Positions 22,335 to 33,800 of a DNA stretch of 64,000 nt are shown here, one piece after another. Where the stretch lies: assembly GCA_018398805.1 (NCBI GenBank), contig JAGFBZ010000693.1, positions 1,798,001 to 1,862,000 on the forward strand, read 5' to 3'. Made by a program: the position numbers and the translations under genes. The first letter of the stretch is position 1. Every line of letters starts with the position of its first letter. The stretch comes from Hirundichthys speculiger (taxonomy: Eukaryota; Chordata; Actinopteri; Beloniformes; Exocoetidae). A model generated the notes under the pieces. It worked only from the letters and a program-made list of their open reading frames with translations, did no database searches and was not told the DNA's origin.

Positions 22335-24900
22335 TTGCTTATAGCTCCCCAGCTTGGAGCCTGTACATTGGGGTTTTCCCCAGTAGGTGAGGTTCCCTGC
22401 GCCAGGGTTGGGGGTCAGGCTCTGACTGTCATCTGCTCTTATGCGGCGGATGACAATTCAGAGTTCCCAGCCTTCTTGGAGTCCTTGGCAAGGGTACTGG
22501 GAAGCGCCCCAAATGGGGAATCCTTTATTCTGCTGGGGGACTTCAATGCTCATGTTGGCAATGACAGTGGTACCTGGAGGGGTGTGATTGGGAGGAACGG
22601 ACCTTCTGATCTGAACCCGAGTGGTGTTTTGTTGTTGGACTTCTCTGCTAGTCACAATTTGTCCAAAACAAACAGCATGTTCAAACATAAGAATGTCCAT
22701 AAATGCACGTGGCATCAGGACACTCTTGGCCGTAGATCGATGACCGACTTTATAGTCGTATTATCTAATCTTCGGCCATATGTTTTGGACACTCGGGTAA
22801 AGAGAGGAGCTGAGCTGTCAACTGATGACTACACGGTGGTGGGTTGGATCAGATGGTGGGGGAGAATGTCGGTCAGACCTGGTGGGCCCAAAAGTGAGTG
22901 AGTGTCTGCTGGTAATGTCTGGCAGAGCAACCTGTCAAAAAGATCTTCAACTCACACCTCTGACAGAGCTTCAATCGCATCTTAAGGGAGGTGGGGGGCA
23001 TTGAGTCTGAATGGGCCATGTTCCTCACCTCCATTGCTGAGGCAGCAGACCGGAGCTGTGGCCGTAAGGTCATTGGTGCCTGCTGTGGCTGCAATCCGGC
23101 TGGCTCTGTGACAAATAAAGGCATTCTATAGTCTGTATTCTGTATTCTGTATTCTGTATCCTCGAACCCGGTGGTGGCCACCTTGGGTAACAGAGGCTGT
23201 CAGAACTGAAGAAGTTGTCTGACCAGGCTTCGTTAGCTTGTGGGACTTTGGAATCAGCAGGCAGGTATCGACAGGTCCAAGCAAGCTGCAGCACTGGCCA
23301 TCTCTGAGGCGAAAACTCCGGTGTGGGAGGAGTTCAGAGAGGTCATGGAAAACGACTTTCAATTGGCTCTACAGAGATTCTGGCAAACCGTCAGATGCCT
23401 CAGGCGGGGAAAGCAGTGCTTCACCAAGACATGTTTATAGTGGGGGTGGAGTGCTGCTGACCTCAACTGGAGATGTTGTTCAGTGGTGGAAGGAATACTT
23501 CGAGGACCTTCTCAATCCCACCAACATGTCTTCCGTAGAGGATACTGAGCCGGTGGACTTAGTGGTGGACTCGTCCATTAGTGGAGCTGAGGTCACCGAG
23601 GTAGGTAAGGAGCTGCACATCGCAGGGCTCTGGGGGTGGTCGAGATCCGCCCTGAGTTCCTAAAGGCTCTGGATGTTGTGGACTGTCTTGGTTGACACGT
23701 CTCTGCAACATTGCATGGAAATCGGGGGCAGTACCTCTGGATTGGCAGACTGGGATGGTGGTTCCCTCTTTTAAGAAGGGGGACTGGAGGGTGAGTCCCA
23801 ATAACAGGGGAATCACACTCCTCAGCCTCCCTGGTAAGGTCTATGCAGTGGTGCTGTAGAAGAGAGTCCAATCAATTGTTGAATCCCAGATTCAGGAGGA
23901 ACAATGTGGGTTCTCCATCTGGTTGTGGAACTCTGGACCAGCTCTATACCCTCACTAGGGTACTTGAGGGCTAATGGGAATTTGCTCAACTAGTCCACAT
24001 ATGTTTTCTGGATGTGGAGAAGGCATTTGACCGTGTCCCTTGGGTGTCCTGTGCGGGGTACTCCAGGAGTATGGGGTACTGGGACCGTTGTTAAGGGCTC
24101 TCCAGGCTGACCAAACACTGTCCAGTGTTTGCAGATGACCTGGTCCTGTTGGCACCATCGGGTGGGGATCTGCAGCTCTCGCTGGAGCGTTTCACAGCCA
24201 AGTGAAGCTGCAGAGAGGAGAATCAGCACCTCCAAATCTGAGACCATGGTCCTCTGTCAGAAATTGGTAGAATGCCTTCTCCAGGTTGGGAGTGAAGTTC
24301 TGCCTCAAGTGAAAGAGTTTAAGTATCTCTGGGTCTTGTTCATGAGTGATTGGAGATAGGAGCGGTAGATCGACAGATGGATTGGTGCGGATTCGGCTGT
24401 GGTGTGGACTCTGTGCCGGTCTGTTGTGGTGAAGAGAGAACTGAGCCAAAAGGCAAGGCTGCCTGTTTACCAGTCGTTCTTTGTTCCAACCCTCTCCGAT
24501 GGTCATGAACTGTGGGCAATGATCAAAAGAATGAGATCGTGGATACAAGTAGCAGAAATAAGTTTTCTCCATAGGGGCGGGACTCTCGCTTAGAGATGGG
24601 GTGAGAAGTTCAGTCATTTGGGAGAGACATTCAGAGTATGCTCCTTTAGGTCGAGAGGAGCCAGTTGAGGTGTTCAGGCATCTGGTAAGGATGCCCACCG
24701 GACGCCTCCCTGGAGAAGTGTTTTAGGTATGTCCAACTGGGAGAAGACCTCGGGACAGATCCAGGACATGCTGGAGGGATTATATGTCTCGGCTGGCCTG
24801 GGAACGCCTCTGTGTTCTCCTAGAGGAGCTGGTGGAAGCAGCTGGAGGGAGGGAGGGAGGTCTGGGCCTCTCTGCTGAAGCTGCTGCCCCCATGACCTGA
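22335..24900 (+). pseudogene. Rex3 polyprotein (endonuclease-RT), broken
   Basis: The endonuclease part at 22410-22830 reads LGDFNAHVGNDSGTWRGVIG and GRRSMTDFIVV, including the GDFN and D-rich motifs. The linker frame at 23238-23663 has KTPVWEEFREVMENDFQLAL and WWKEYFEDLLNP. RT pieces follow at 23690-24360, with an intact FADD at 24128-24139 and SLERF, ISTSKSETMVL and LPQVKEFKYLWVLF. The C-terminal frame at 24399-24593 has SVVVKRELSQKARLPVYQSF. The box between VPWVSC and VFADD is deleted, removing the QGxPLSP motif. More than six frame changes were seen, so the protein is dead. Confidence 0.85.
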
Positions 24901-24917
24901 CTCCAGACCAAGTAAAA

Positions 24918-24953
24918 AATGATGGATGGAGGGATGGATGGATGGATGGATGG
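24918..24953 (+). repeat. (GATG)n tail
   Basis: Tandem GATG/GATGGATG units form the 3' terminus of Rex3. Confidence 0.9.
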
Positions 24954-25049
24954 ACACAGCATGATTGTACATGATTTAGTTGGTAAGATAAACCTGGATA
25001 GATTATGGAACCTCCTTGAGTAAATCTCACACTGGAAATCGACATTTTA

Positions 25050-25650
25050 GGCATGTTTAGAGCTGATAGGTACTTAACAATAGAGGAATAGTTGATGACT
25101 ACAGATACTTAGGGATGTACTTGGATAACAAGCTGGACTAGACCAAAAACACGGACATTGTATATAAAAAGGCCAGAGCCGTCTCTACTTTCTGAGATGG
25201 CTGAGGTCCTTTAACATCTCCTGGACAATGCTGCAGATGTTCTATGAGTCTCTGGTATAGTAAGTGTCATCCTGTACGCTGTTGTCTGCTGGGGCAGCAT
25301 TCTAAGGGCGAGGGACACTAACAGACTCATTAAAATAATTAGGAGGGCAAGCCATGTTGTTGAGGGATGGGGGAATTGGACCCTCTGACAGCAGTCTTGG
25401 AGAGCAGAATGTTGTCCAAAATTTAAACTATCTTGGACTTGCCCTCACACCCTCTCCACAATGGTGTGATCAGCTAGAGGAGCTTGTTCAGGAACAAACT
25501 AATTCATACATGCTGCACCACAGAGAGACACAGGAGATCATTCCTGCCTGTTACCATCAAAACTATTTAACTTGGACATTAAATGTCGTGGACATTACTA
25601 TACTGAGTATAGCCACTAGTTTCATATATTGGATTAGTTGGATGTGTACA
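25050..25650 (+). mobile_element. L2-like LINE RT C-terminus and 3' UTR
   Basis: Plus frames read VDDYRYLGMYLDNKLD, then a degraded KTRDIVYKKA-like segment, MLQMFYESLV and VILYAVVCWGSI-like words, and SLGEQNVVQNLNYLGLALTP. These are the end of a jockey-superfamily RT similar to the one at 44775-46285 (LGVLISDSTSW). 5'-truncated; it follows Rex3 directly. Confidence 0.6.
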
Positions 25651-25914
25651 TGTTATTGATTTATATAATTTTACCTGCCTGATGTGGTACAAAAAAATAA
25701 AAACCTTTCCCTGTACAGTTGTCATGGATGTGAAATTGAATTATTAAAGCATTTTTTGTACCAGGCTGTAAGTTTGTTTATTTCTGCTGCAATGTTGGAC
25801 ATTTTATCATGGAGGTCAAATGGGATTTTCTGTGTTTTGGAGCCAGCATCTAGTTAGTCAAGGAATTGCAATTTCTTTTACCACCGATTTGGCCAGATAC
25901 CTGTTACTCTAGAT

Positions 25915-26240
25915 CAGTGGTTCTCAAACTTTTAATACTGCGTACCACCTGAGAAACTGTTCAACTCTCCGAGTACCACCATGATACCCGATTTTAAAAT
26001 ATAGCCAAATATGCCTTCTCAATTAGCTTTAAATTCACAGGAGAGATGTTTATTCCTTTTTGTAGTTATTTATTGTTACCTGAATTTAGCTTGAAACGTA
26101 TTTATAATGCATTGTATGTTTCCGATTTAATTAAAAAAAAAAAAAATGACAATGTCGAAAGTCCTGACGTTCCCCCACGTACCACCAGAGAGCGCTCACA
26201 TACCACCAGTGGTACGCATACCACAGTTTGCGCACCACTG
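25915..26240 (-). mobile_element. Non-autonomous hAT element, inverted second copy
   Basis: The left end CAGTGGTTCTCAAACTTTT and right end CACAGTTTGCGCACCACTG are those of the 5681 element read backwards. The 8-bp duplication CTCTAGAT is present at 25907-25914 and 26241-26248. At 326 bp it is about 150 bp shorter than its partner. Confidence 0.9.
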
Positions 26241-26261
26241 CTCTAGATAAGTACTAAATGG

Positions 26262-26290
26262 CTATGGATGGATGGATGGATGGAAGATGG
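26262..26290. repeat. (GATG)n microsatellite
   Basis: Short GATG run just after the hAT copy. Confidence 0.85.
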
Positions 26291-27690
26291 ATGGAAGTTT
26301 CAGGTGTTTATATGGAAGTTTCATCATACTGTTATTACAAATGTTTTAAATAGTTCAGTTAAGTATGGTTACAGAAAGTACCTTACCAGCTGCTTTCTAA
26401 CAAGCGGAACAGCTAAATTACTTTCCAGATAAGTTTAAATCATATAAATAATTCCTCTACAAGAAGATGACATCTGTAAAGGAGTTGATGCTGCACAGAT
26501 TAAACCAAATTACATTTTTGATAGGATAGATTAAGATAGTTATAAATATAAAATGTCATCTTATCTATTTTCTTATTTGAAGGAAAGAAAAATATCAGTG
26601 TATTCTTTTTTAATTTCCTCTTTTGTATGAACTGAACCATCCATAAAATATGGTGATCATGCTGTTTTACAGTTCCGTTTAACAGCTCAGTTAACACTCA
26701 AAGCAACAATGTATACTTATCATCATATCAGAGGGCTTAGAAACATTTTCTAGGCCTTTTTATGAATACATTTGTATTTATAGCTACAGTTATTTGTAAT
26801 AAAATATACTCATTATTGTTTTTATTGGACATGTACAAAAGTTAAACACCTAAACCCAAGTCTATCTTTGGTCCACGTGGCAATTTAATGGGTTCTTTCT
26901 TTGTCCATACTCCACCTCTCCACTATTTTCATGAAATTTGGATGGTTAGTTTCATCAGAACCCTGCTAACAAACAGACAGAAATAAAGCATTCCTGACAG
27001 GCATGTATATATTACTGTTTTGCTTCTGTCACTGCATATGAGACCAACCCATCATGTGCTCCTGAACATAAACTAGAGACTCACTGATCTTGCTTTTGAT
27101 ACATAAAAATATAAACATGCTGTGAAATGTGTCACTTCCACTGTTCTTTTTTTGGTTCCTGGCAGAATTAATTTTCACTGTCAGCTGGAGCATCTGCAAC
27201 AAACAATGCGGGTTGTCATTTTATCAGCAAAGAGTGGGAAGTTAATCTCCATCCATAATAGATATCTTATGATAAATGCATTAATTTCCTTCTAAGGAAA
27301 CACAGTACACGGAAACATGCGTGTGACAGGGTCAGTTTTTATGGACAGTTGCAGTGATTTTGTGGCTTTTATTGGTTGCTGTGTTTTTATGGGTTTAATG
27401 TGTGCAATGTCTTCGTTATTTTGTTTTTTAAATTTGCATGTGTGTTCAACATTGACTGCCCCAGAATGCCTCACTTGCAGCAATCAGCGCGATTTGTACC
27501 AAGTGTGCTTGCCAAGGAGAAGCTCTTTTATTCAAAAGGTGACAGAGACAGAGGGGGATGCACCTCAGCAAAGAAGAGAGGCTGCATTCCGTAAAAATAG
27601 AGGGGAAATGCCGTGGGATTGTGGAGGGCTGTTGTCGCGATACACCCCTCTTCGAGCTAAGTCCTTTCTGTAGATTTATCCATAGTGCTT
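26291..27690. other. Spacer; one protein-like frame at 27317-27673
   Basis: Mostly AT-rich. The frame at 27317-27673 begins with a hydrophobic, cysteine-containing stretch (VAFIGCCVFMGLMCAMSSLF) and continues with PECLTCSNQRDLYQVCLP. It looks like a membrane segment plus a CxxC motif, but I do not recognise it, and nothing supports expression. Confidence 0.3.
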
Positions 27691-28563
27691 CCGGTTCTGT
27701 GTTAGTGACTGTTTAAATTGTGAGTCGCGGGCCCTGTGATTCACTGTTCTCTCGGAGCAAGATGGGAACCCCCCCACGATAGAACTACAACTGGGTGATT
27801 GAACAATAGACTGATCATGACATCCAAACTGCAAAGAGGTATGTGGAGCAAGGTCAACACCCAGAGCCTCAGGCACGACACGCTAACCACTGGAGTAGCT
27901 AGGCCAGAGGTGGGCAAACTACGGCCCGTGGGCAAGATACGGCTCGTTGGTCTTTTCAATCCGGCCCGCAAAAGATTGGTACAGAATTAAGCTTTGATGC
28001 GAATTATTGCATTTATTTCATTTTGAGTTGTAATGACAGGCATTTCAACACGAGGTGGCGCAGCAGGCGCAGTGACTGGAATGAGAGAAGTAGAAGAATG
28101 AAAGAGAAAGAGCACCATTTTCAATTATCGCTCTTCTACTGGTCAGATCAGAACCCATCTTCAGCAATGTCAAAGAAAAAAGTTGACAGTGAGTGCCGGG
28201 TGTTTAAGAAAGAGTTGATGCCTAAATACTTCTTTACTGAAGTCCGGACCAAGGCTGTATGTCTTATTTGCCAAGAAACCATTGCAGTTTTAAAAGAATA
28301 CAACATCAGCCATCACTTTTCCACCAAGCATGCTAATTACACCAGCAATATTTCAACACAAGAATGTACAGCTACCGCTGACAGGTTGGTAGCTAGTTTG
28401 CAGGCTTAGCAAAACACCTTTTGAACATTCGAACAACTTCCATCCAAGAAGCAAGCATGAAGACAAGTTGTTTACTGGCATTCAAACTAGCAAAACCCAG
28501 CAAGCCTTTCTTCGAAGGGGAGTTTCCTAAAGAGTGCATGGTAGAGACAGCAAGTATTTTATG

Positions 28564-31500
28564 TAGGGATGTCCCGATCCCGATCCCTGAACATTTAAGG
28601 TGTCATTAAAGGTGTCATTTAAGGTGGATCGGATCGGCCGATCAACCTTGTTTTAACACGCCGATCTTTTTTCATTATTTTTTCAAAAAGTGATCCTGAT
28701 TAACACAAATTAAGAAAGCAATCATATTGCACAAACAAAGATATATTTTAAACTATATACATTTAATAATTTGTACTGAAATGAAGTTTCCCAGCTGCCC
28801 TTTCTTGTATCCACCTTAAAAGTTTTAAGGTGGATACGCGCGCGGTGAGCTTGTTAGCAGTGGCGCAGTGGCGGACAGGTGGAACGGCGGTGTCAGGCAA
28901 AACTTTTTCCAAAATGTCAGCAGTATGGGAGCACTTTAAAATTACCAAGACCGACGCTTCAACTGCGACTTGCAACGTGTGTCAGGCTGAGATATCACGA
29001 GGAGGAAGTAAGAAAAGAGCTTACAACACAACAAATTTAATCAGACACTTAAAAAATCATCATCCTTCTGAGCACGCTAGCTTCTGTCAGGCGTTGGCAG
29101 CAGCTCTGAAGCCGGATGCACTACACCAGTAAACGCTCTGTGAATCTTTTAAACGAAAGGACAAACTCCCAAAAGAGTCGGAGAAACACAGAAAAATCAC
29201 AGAGCTAATTGCAGAATGTATTGCTGAGGACGAGCAGCCTATTCAGTTGGTGGAATACAAGGCATTTAACCGGCTAATTAATTACCTCGAGCCTCGTTAT
29301 GAAATGCCCTCCCGTCATTACATGCACGATAAAGGACTGCCAGCTCTGGACAAAAAGGTGCATGAACATGTGCAGCGGGTCTTGAAAGAAGCGACTTCTA
29401 TTTCCTTCACAACTGACCTGTGGAGTTCGGATGTTTCACCAATGTCACTGCTAAGTCTGACGGCCCACTGAATCGACTCAAACCTAACTCTGCATCAAGT
29501 GGTTCTGCACGCGAGTGAGCTCCGCGGCTCCCACACCTCAGAAAAAATCCAGACTGCGCTGGAGGACCTATTCACCCAGTGGGGGATCAAGACGGCCAGA
29601 TCCATGTCATCATGAGAGACAATGCGGCGAATATGAAGAAGGTAACAGCCTGTCTTATTATTTGCTTATTTCCTCACTGACTAAAATCAATAAACTATAG
29701 CCTATTATTCACCTCTCCCCCTCTCTCTTCCATTCTCTGTCAGGCAATGAGGGACATGGGGGTGCACAGCCTCGGCTGTCTTGCACACACACTCCAACTC
29801 GTTGTCCTCCATGGCCTACTAGCGCAGCGGAGCATCACCGATGCTCTCGCCAATGCACGAAAGATGGTGGGGCATTTTAAGCATTCTCCAAAGGCCTACT
29901 CCATCCTCGAAGACATACAGGTTATTATTCTATTTCATTCACTTTTTACTGAGTAGGCTTATTGCACTGGCAGTTAAATTGAGGTTAATGTCATCCTTCA
30001 TATGGCTACACTAGTGAAAGGGTTGCTATAGCCTAGAAGAGAGAATTCTCCCACTGAACCTAAGGCTTATAACGGTGACTATTAAGCACGCACGTGTTTA
30101 ATAGTGATAAACATAAAGATAAATTATTTTATTATTACTTAGGATGACCTGAAAATGCCCAGGAAGCGTCTTCAGCAAGACATCCCAACGCGCTGGAACA
30201 GCTCCCTGTACATGATGAAGGTAGGCTATATGGAATGATGGACAGAATGAATGAATAAATAAATACATAAATACATGTGAGGCCTAAATAAATTCATGTA
30301 GGCCAGCCTACATTGTTATATGGACAGTCTTTGTATTACACAAAGGGATGTGAAAGCATTTATTTTTGCAGAGCCTGCTCGAGCAGAAAAGGCCTCTGAT
30401 GCTCTACGCAGCCGATAACAATATGCCAGCAGTTCTGACACCCAGCCAGTGGACTCTGATGGACAAGGCCATTCATGTCTTGAGTCCTTTTGAAGAGTTA
30501 ACAAGGGCAGTGAGCGCGGCGACTGCCAGTGCTGCGGATGTGATCCCGGCTATCACTGTCCTGAAGCGCCACCTGTCCAAGGAGGACAGCACCGCCGATG
30601 CGGGAGTCAGGACAATGAAGAGCACCCTTCTGGAGGCTGTGACTGAGCGCCTTGAACACGTGGAAACAGAGCAGATCTACTCCATCGCAACATTGGTGGA
30701 CCCCAGATACAAAGAAAGGCAAGTCCCTTTTTTTTAAATTTAATTTGCTTTCTAAAATGCTATCTGGGTCTAATAACATTGCCATTTAATTCTTAATGAT
30801 GAATAAATAAATGAATAAAATAATGAACATCTTAAAATGTTTCAAATGTTGTCCTTTAAGTAAATTTTTTATTTAAGGTAACAAATAAAAAAATTGAAGA
30901 CAACACTTCATACATTTTTATGATTTATACTAAAAGATTCTTTCTACCAATTTTCAGATTCTTCACAAGTCCAGAGCATGTGTGGCTTGCCAAGGAGGGT
31001 CTCATCAAAGAGGTGGGGATCATGGAGGAGAAGAGGAAGAGGGAGGGTGCCACTGCCAGTGAGGGATCAGTAGCAGCGCCTCCAAGCAAGGCACCACGTC
31101 CAAGCACTAGCAGCTTTGTCAACCTCTATGATGAGATCTTGGAACAGAGTGTGGTGGAGTCAAGGCCTGTCAGTGTATCCTCAGCTGTCATTCAGGTGGA
31201 GTCCTACCTTGCAGAACAAACCATCCCAAGGTCAGACAATCCCCTACTCTACTGGAAGGTATATGCCACTGAAAGACCTGCTCTGGCTGACACAGCTTGA
31301 AAGTTTCTGGGTGCACCCTGCACAAGTGTGGACAGTGAAAGACTCTTTAGTGCTGTTTCACATGTGCTAGATGAGCAAAGAAACAGGTTGTCACCTGAGA
31401 TGGTACAGATGTTAGTGTTCATTAAAAAGAACCTTCACAACACTTTGAAGTGAATGCAGTAGGTGGAGAATAATATGAGAAAATGGCAGCTTTATTTGGC

Positions 31501-31944
31501 ACTAAGTTTTTTAAGTTAATATTTTATTTTTATTCCAATGTGAGTTTATTGATTGCAAAGACTTCTGCCAGTGTTAATTGCCTTAAACTGCTAGCCAAGT
31601 TTACCTGCTGCTAAATGGAAGTGCTATGTTCTTTAGTAGTGAGACTGTTGAACAGTCAATGTTCTATAGCTAAATGTGTTTAAAAATAATTCTCTCAAAG
31701 AAAAAAGAAAGAAGAGTGTTTAAATCAGTTGTTTTATATGAGATAATAAAAACTATTAATCTCAGCTTGGATGCAGGCCTATTTATTAATGTACACAGGA
31801 AATAAGATGCATGGCAAATTAAACTCTGTTTGCCCACTCAAAAAAAGTAAAATCGGATCGGGAAAAATCGGAAATCGGCCGATCATCAAAATTAAAAGAT
31901 CGGAATCGGATCGGCACCCAAAAAACGTGATCGGGACATCCCTA
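28564..31944 (+). mobile_element. Ac/ZBED-like hAT (inner), intron-bearing
   Basis: Perfect 16-bp terminal inverted repeats TAGGGATGTCCCGATC. The exact 8-bp duplication ATTTTATG is at 28556-28563 and 31945-31952. Repeated GATCGG/CGGCCGATC words lie close inside both ends, probable transposase-binding subterminal sites. It sits inside the transposase of the outer hAT and is therefore younger. About 3.4 kb, close to a full autonomous element. Confidence 0.95.
28914..31453 (+). pseudogene. Ac/ZBED-like hAT transposase, five exons, inactivated
   Basis: Start at 28914 (MSAVWEHFKI). A BED finger (CNVCQAEISRGG, LIRHLKNHHP) is followed by the DDE region with ISFTTDLWSSDVSPMSLLSL (29397-29456), then the LGCLAHTLQLVV helix (exon 2), DIPTRWNSSLYMMK (exon 3), the long helical exon 4 with DPRYKER at its end, and exon 5 with the hAT dimerisation tail TSVDSERLFSAVS and RNRLSPEMVQMLVFIKKNL. 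Predicted introns: 29642-29743, 29921-30142, 30221-30371 and 30719-30957 (the last with a GC donor). Stops at 29130 and 29469 and in exon 5 at about 31298, plus a frameshift near 29590, block translation. Confidence 0.85.
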
Positions 31945-32863
31945 ATTTTATGTCCTGAAAGCAAGAATAAATTTGAAAAAATTTGTTATCTCGCAGGTCA
32001 GTGACTCGCCGTATTGAAGTAATTGATGAACACTTATCTAGCACGCTAAACAAAAAAGCAGAGTCATTTACGTTATATTCTTCGGCACTAGATGAAAGCA
32101 ATGATATAAAGGACACCACTCAGCTTTTAATTTTTATCAGAGGGATTAATGAGAATTTCGAAATAACGGAAGAGTTTTTGGATATGAAATCCCTGAAAGG
32201 AAAAACACGGGGAGAAGATTTATTTAACAGTGTGTCAGATTTCATACAGAGGCACAAGTTACCTTGGAGTATCCTCGCCAACGTTACCACAGATGGATCA
32301 TCAAATCTGACAGGAAAAAATGTCCTAATGCTCAAGAGAAATCAGGACAGGGTGAAAGAGGACAACCCTGAGTAGAAGGTTATTTTCCTGCACTGCATAA
32401 TTCACCAGGAAGCACTGTGTAAATCCGTGTTGCAGCTTGACCACATAGTGAGGCCAGTTGTGGAACTTGTTAACTATATTCGAGCGAGGGGACTTCACTA
32501 TTGTCAGTTTATCAATTTTCTTGAAAAAAAAACTGACGCAGATCTCACTGACTTACTTTACCATTCTAATGTCCGCTGGTTGAGTTTGGGAAAAGTATGT
32601 CAACGTCTGTAGGAGCTCAAACAGGAGATTATTTCATTTTTGGAGATACTTGAGAATACTCACAAATTTCCTGGCTGATCAACAACACTGTTCTCATAAA
32701 AGGTATGTCAATACTTTAATGCTTTTTTCCATTTATATTTGATATGTATTGTTAACAAATGCAGTTTTTTATATGTATTGTATCTTGTGCTGACCCAGCC
32801 CGTCAAATTTTAAAAGTCAATGTGGACCCCGAGCCAAAAGGTTTGCCCACCCCTGAGCTAGGC

Positions 32864-33800
32864 TGTTAAAGCAATACGGGAGGTTATGTGTCCGCCAAGG
32901 GGTCCTGTGTCACAGGTTCATTAATCCCAACACCCATGAGCCAATGTCCCAGATTGTGTGTCCAGACTCCAAGCGTCACGAAGTGTGGAGACAACATCAC
33001 AAGTCCGCAGCAAATGCTGGACTACTTTGAGGCGCCACCTCTTCTGGGTCAACAAGGAGAATTAGGGCCCACGTCATCCAGACGTTCAGCTTGCCCTGCC
33101 AGGTTTACCTCTGATCACGGTCCAAATTTTGAGTCAGAGTTAATACAACAGCTCTGCGATTTGTATAGAGTTGCTAAAAGTAGGACAACCCCTTACCATC
33201 CTGCGGGGAATGAGCGGGTTGAAGGAATGAACTAAACACTGCTTAACATGCTTAGGACTTTTTATGAATACATTTTTATTCATAAAAAGGCTCAAGGGTC
33301 TCATGTACCCTTGAGACAGAAAAATGGAGTAGGTGGCCCGATCATTTGCCTGAGTTGTCACAAGCTTAACTGGCCATACTGCTACAGGGTTTGTCCAAAT
33401 CCTACCTGATGTTCAGGTACTACCTCAGACTCCCAGTAGATGTTGGGTTAGGTGTCATACAGGAGAGGCGAACCCGTGGGCTGACAGACTGGGTCTAGGA
33501 CCACCATCATAAGTTGACCCGTGCCTATGATTTGTCACACCAAACAGATGAAATGTCACTTTGATCGAAAAGCCAGATGCCCCCCTATTGACTGGGTCTG
33601 TAACAGAAACAGGTGTGGCCAAGGGAAACTGCATGGTGGGTGGGACCCTGAGCCTCACACTATAATAGCAATGGGGGGGAAACTTAGGATTGGTATATAG
33701 AGTGAGACCAGAGAAGAGCGGTAAGGACAAGGTCGTGCACAGGAGCTCTCTTCGGCTATGTACGACTCCCCATTGCCACAGCAACCCACACACCCACTGT
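32864..33800 (+). pseudogene. Gypsy integrase, broken
   Basis: An HHCC-type finger part (VWRQHHKSAANAGLL-like) is followed by a deletion, then the catalytic core with FTSDHGPNFESELIQQLCDL and RTTPYHPAGNERVEG at 33105-33230. The SDxG aspartate and the late glutamate are both visible. A stop follows at 33233. Shifted frames at 33380-33760 read LTGHTATGFV-like and VRPEKSGKDKVVHRSSLRLC-like segments of the C-terminal domain. The first D of the DDE triad lies in the deleted part. It belongs to the Gypsy unit split by the nested hATs. Confidence 0.8.
33258..33315. other. Twin hairpins inside Gypsy integrase relic
   Basis: The first stem is 33258-33269 with 33278-33289 (12 bp, perfect). The second is 33291-33299 with 33307-33315 (9 bp, perfect). 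They lie one base apart. Confidence 0.9.

Larger units (their letters stand above)
21915..24955 (+). mobile_element. Rex3 (RTE-clade) retrotransposon, nearly full length
   Basis: The unit starts in a GC-rich 5' region (21915-22330), has endonuclease and RT domains in order, and ends in a (GATG)n tail at 24918-24953, the tail known for Rex3. A microsatellite insertion (TATTCTG)n at 23128-23158 interrupts it, and the central RT carries a deletion. It is about 3.0 kb long, close to what is expected for Rex3. Confidence 0.85.
28167..32670 (+). pseudogene. GTF2IRD2-like hAT transposase, interrupted
   Basis: Start at 28167 (MSKKKVDSECRVFKKELMP). A BED-like finger follows, with AVCLICQETIAVLKEYNISH and HFSTKHANY. 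The part before the inner hAT stops at 28407 and then shifts frame. After the insert, frame 31983-32375 gives SVTRRIEVIDEHL and the catalytic region (LDESNDIKDTTQLLIFIRGI, LPWSILANVTTDGSSNLTG). After another stop, 32378-32612 gives HCIIHQEALC-like and LLYHSNVRWLSLGKV. Everything beyond VRWLS is largely absent, including the hAT dimerisation tail. Same family as 39985-42431 but more decayed. Confidence 0.85.
27905..32855 (+). mobile_element. GTF2IRD2-like hAT (outer), split by a second hAT
   Basis: Ends CAGAGGTGGGCAAACTACGG and (reverse complement of right end) CAGGGGTGGGCAAACCTTTT. The exact 8-bp duplication AGCTAGGC is at 27897-27904 and 32856-32863. Without the 3381-bp insert and one copy of its duplication the element would be about 1.56 kb, shorter than the intact family, because the transposase C-terminus is missing. 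Confidence 0.95.
27690..33800 (+). mobile_element. Ty3/Gypsy pol fragment interrupted by nested hATs
   Basis: Left of 27905 the frame reads QSLRHDTLTTGVARL; right of 32863 it continues with KQYGRLCVRQGVLCHRF, a normal Gypsy integrase lead-in. The split is exactly at the AGCTAGGC duplication of the hAT at 27905-32855. Downstream come the integrase core, the C-terminal domain and, near 33830, the start of a poorly defined 3' flank. No LTR was confidently found. Confidence 0.8.

Noticed and set aside
21915..22335. tRNA-derived SINE head
   Set aside because: The GC-rich block leads directly into Rex3 endonuclease sequence and lacks convincing A and B box spacing, so it is the Rex3 5' region.
27317..27673. 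Secreted cysteine-rich host protein
   Set aside because: A hydrophobic start and CxxC exist, but there is no family match by eye, no splice support and no conservation evidence; kept only as part of the spacer note.
32888..33235. Host gene encoding an integrase-like protein
   Set aside because: The frame is interrupted, lies in Gypsy context on both sides of a nested hAT, and lacks the first catalytic aspartate.
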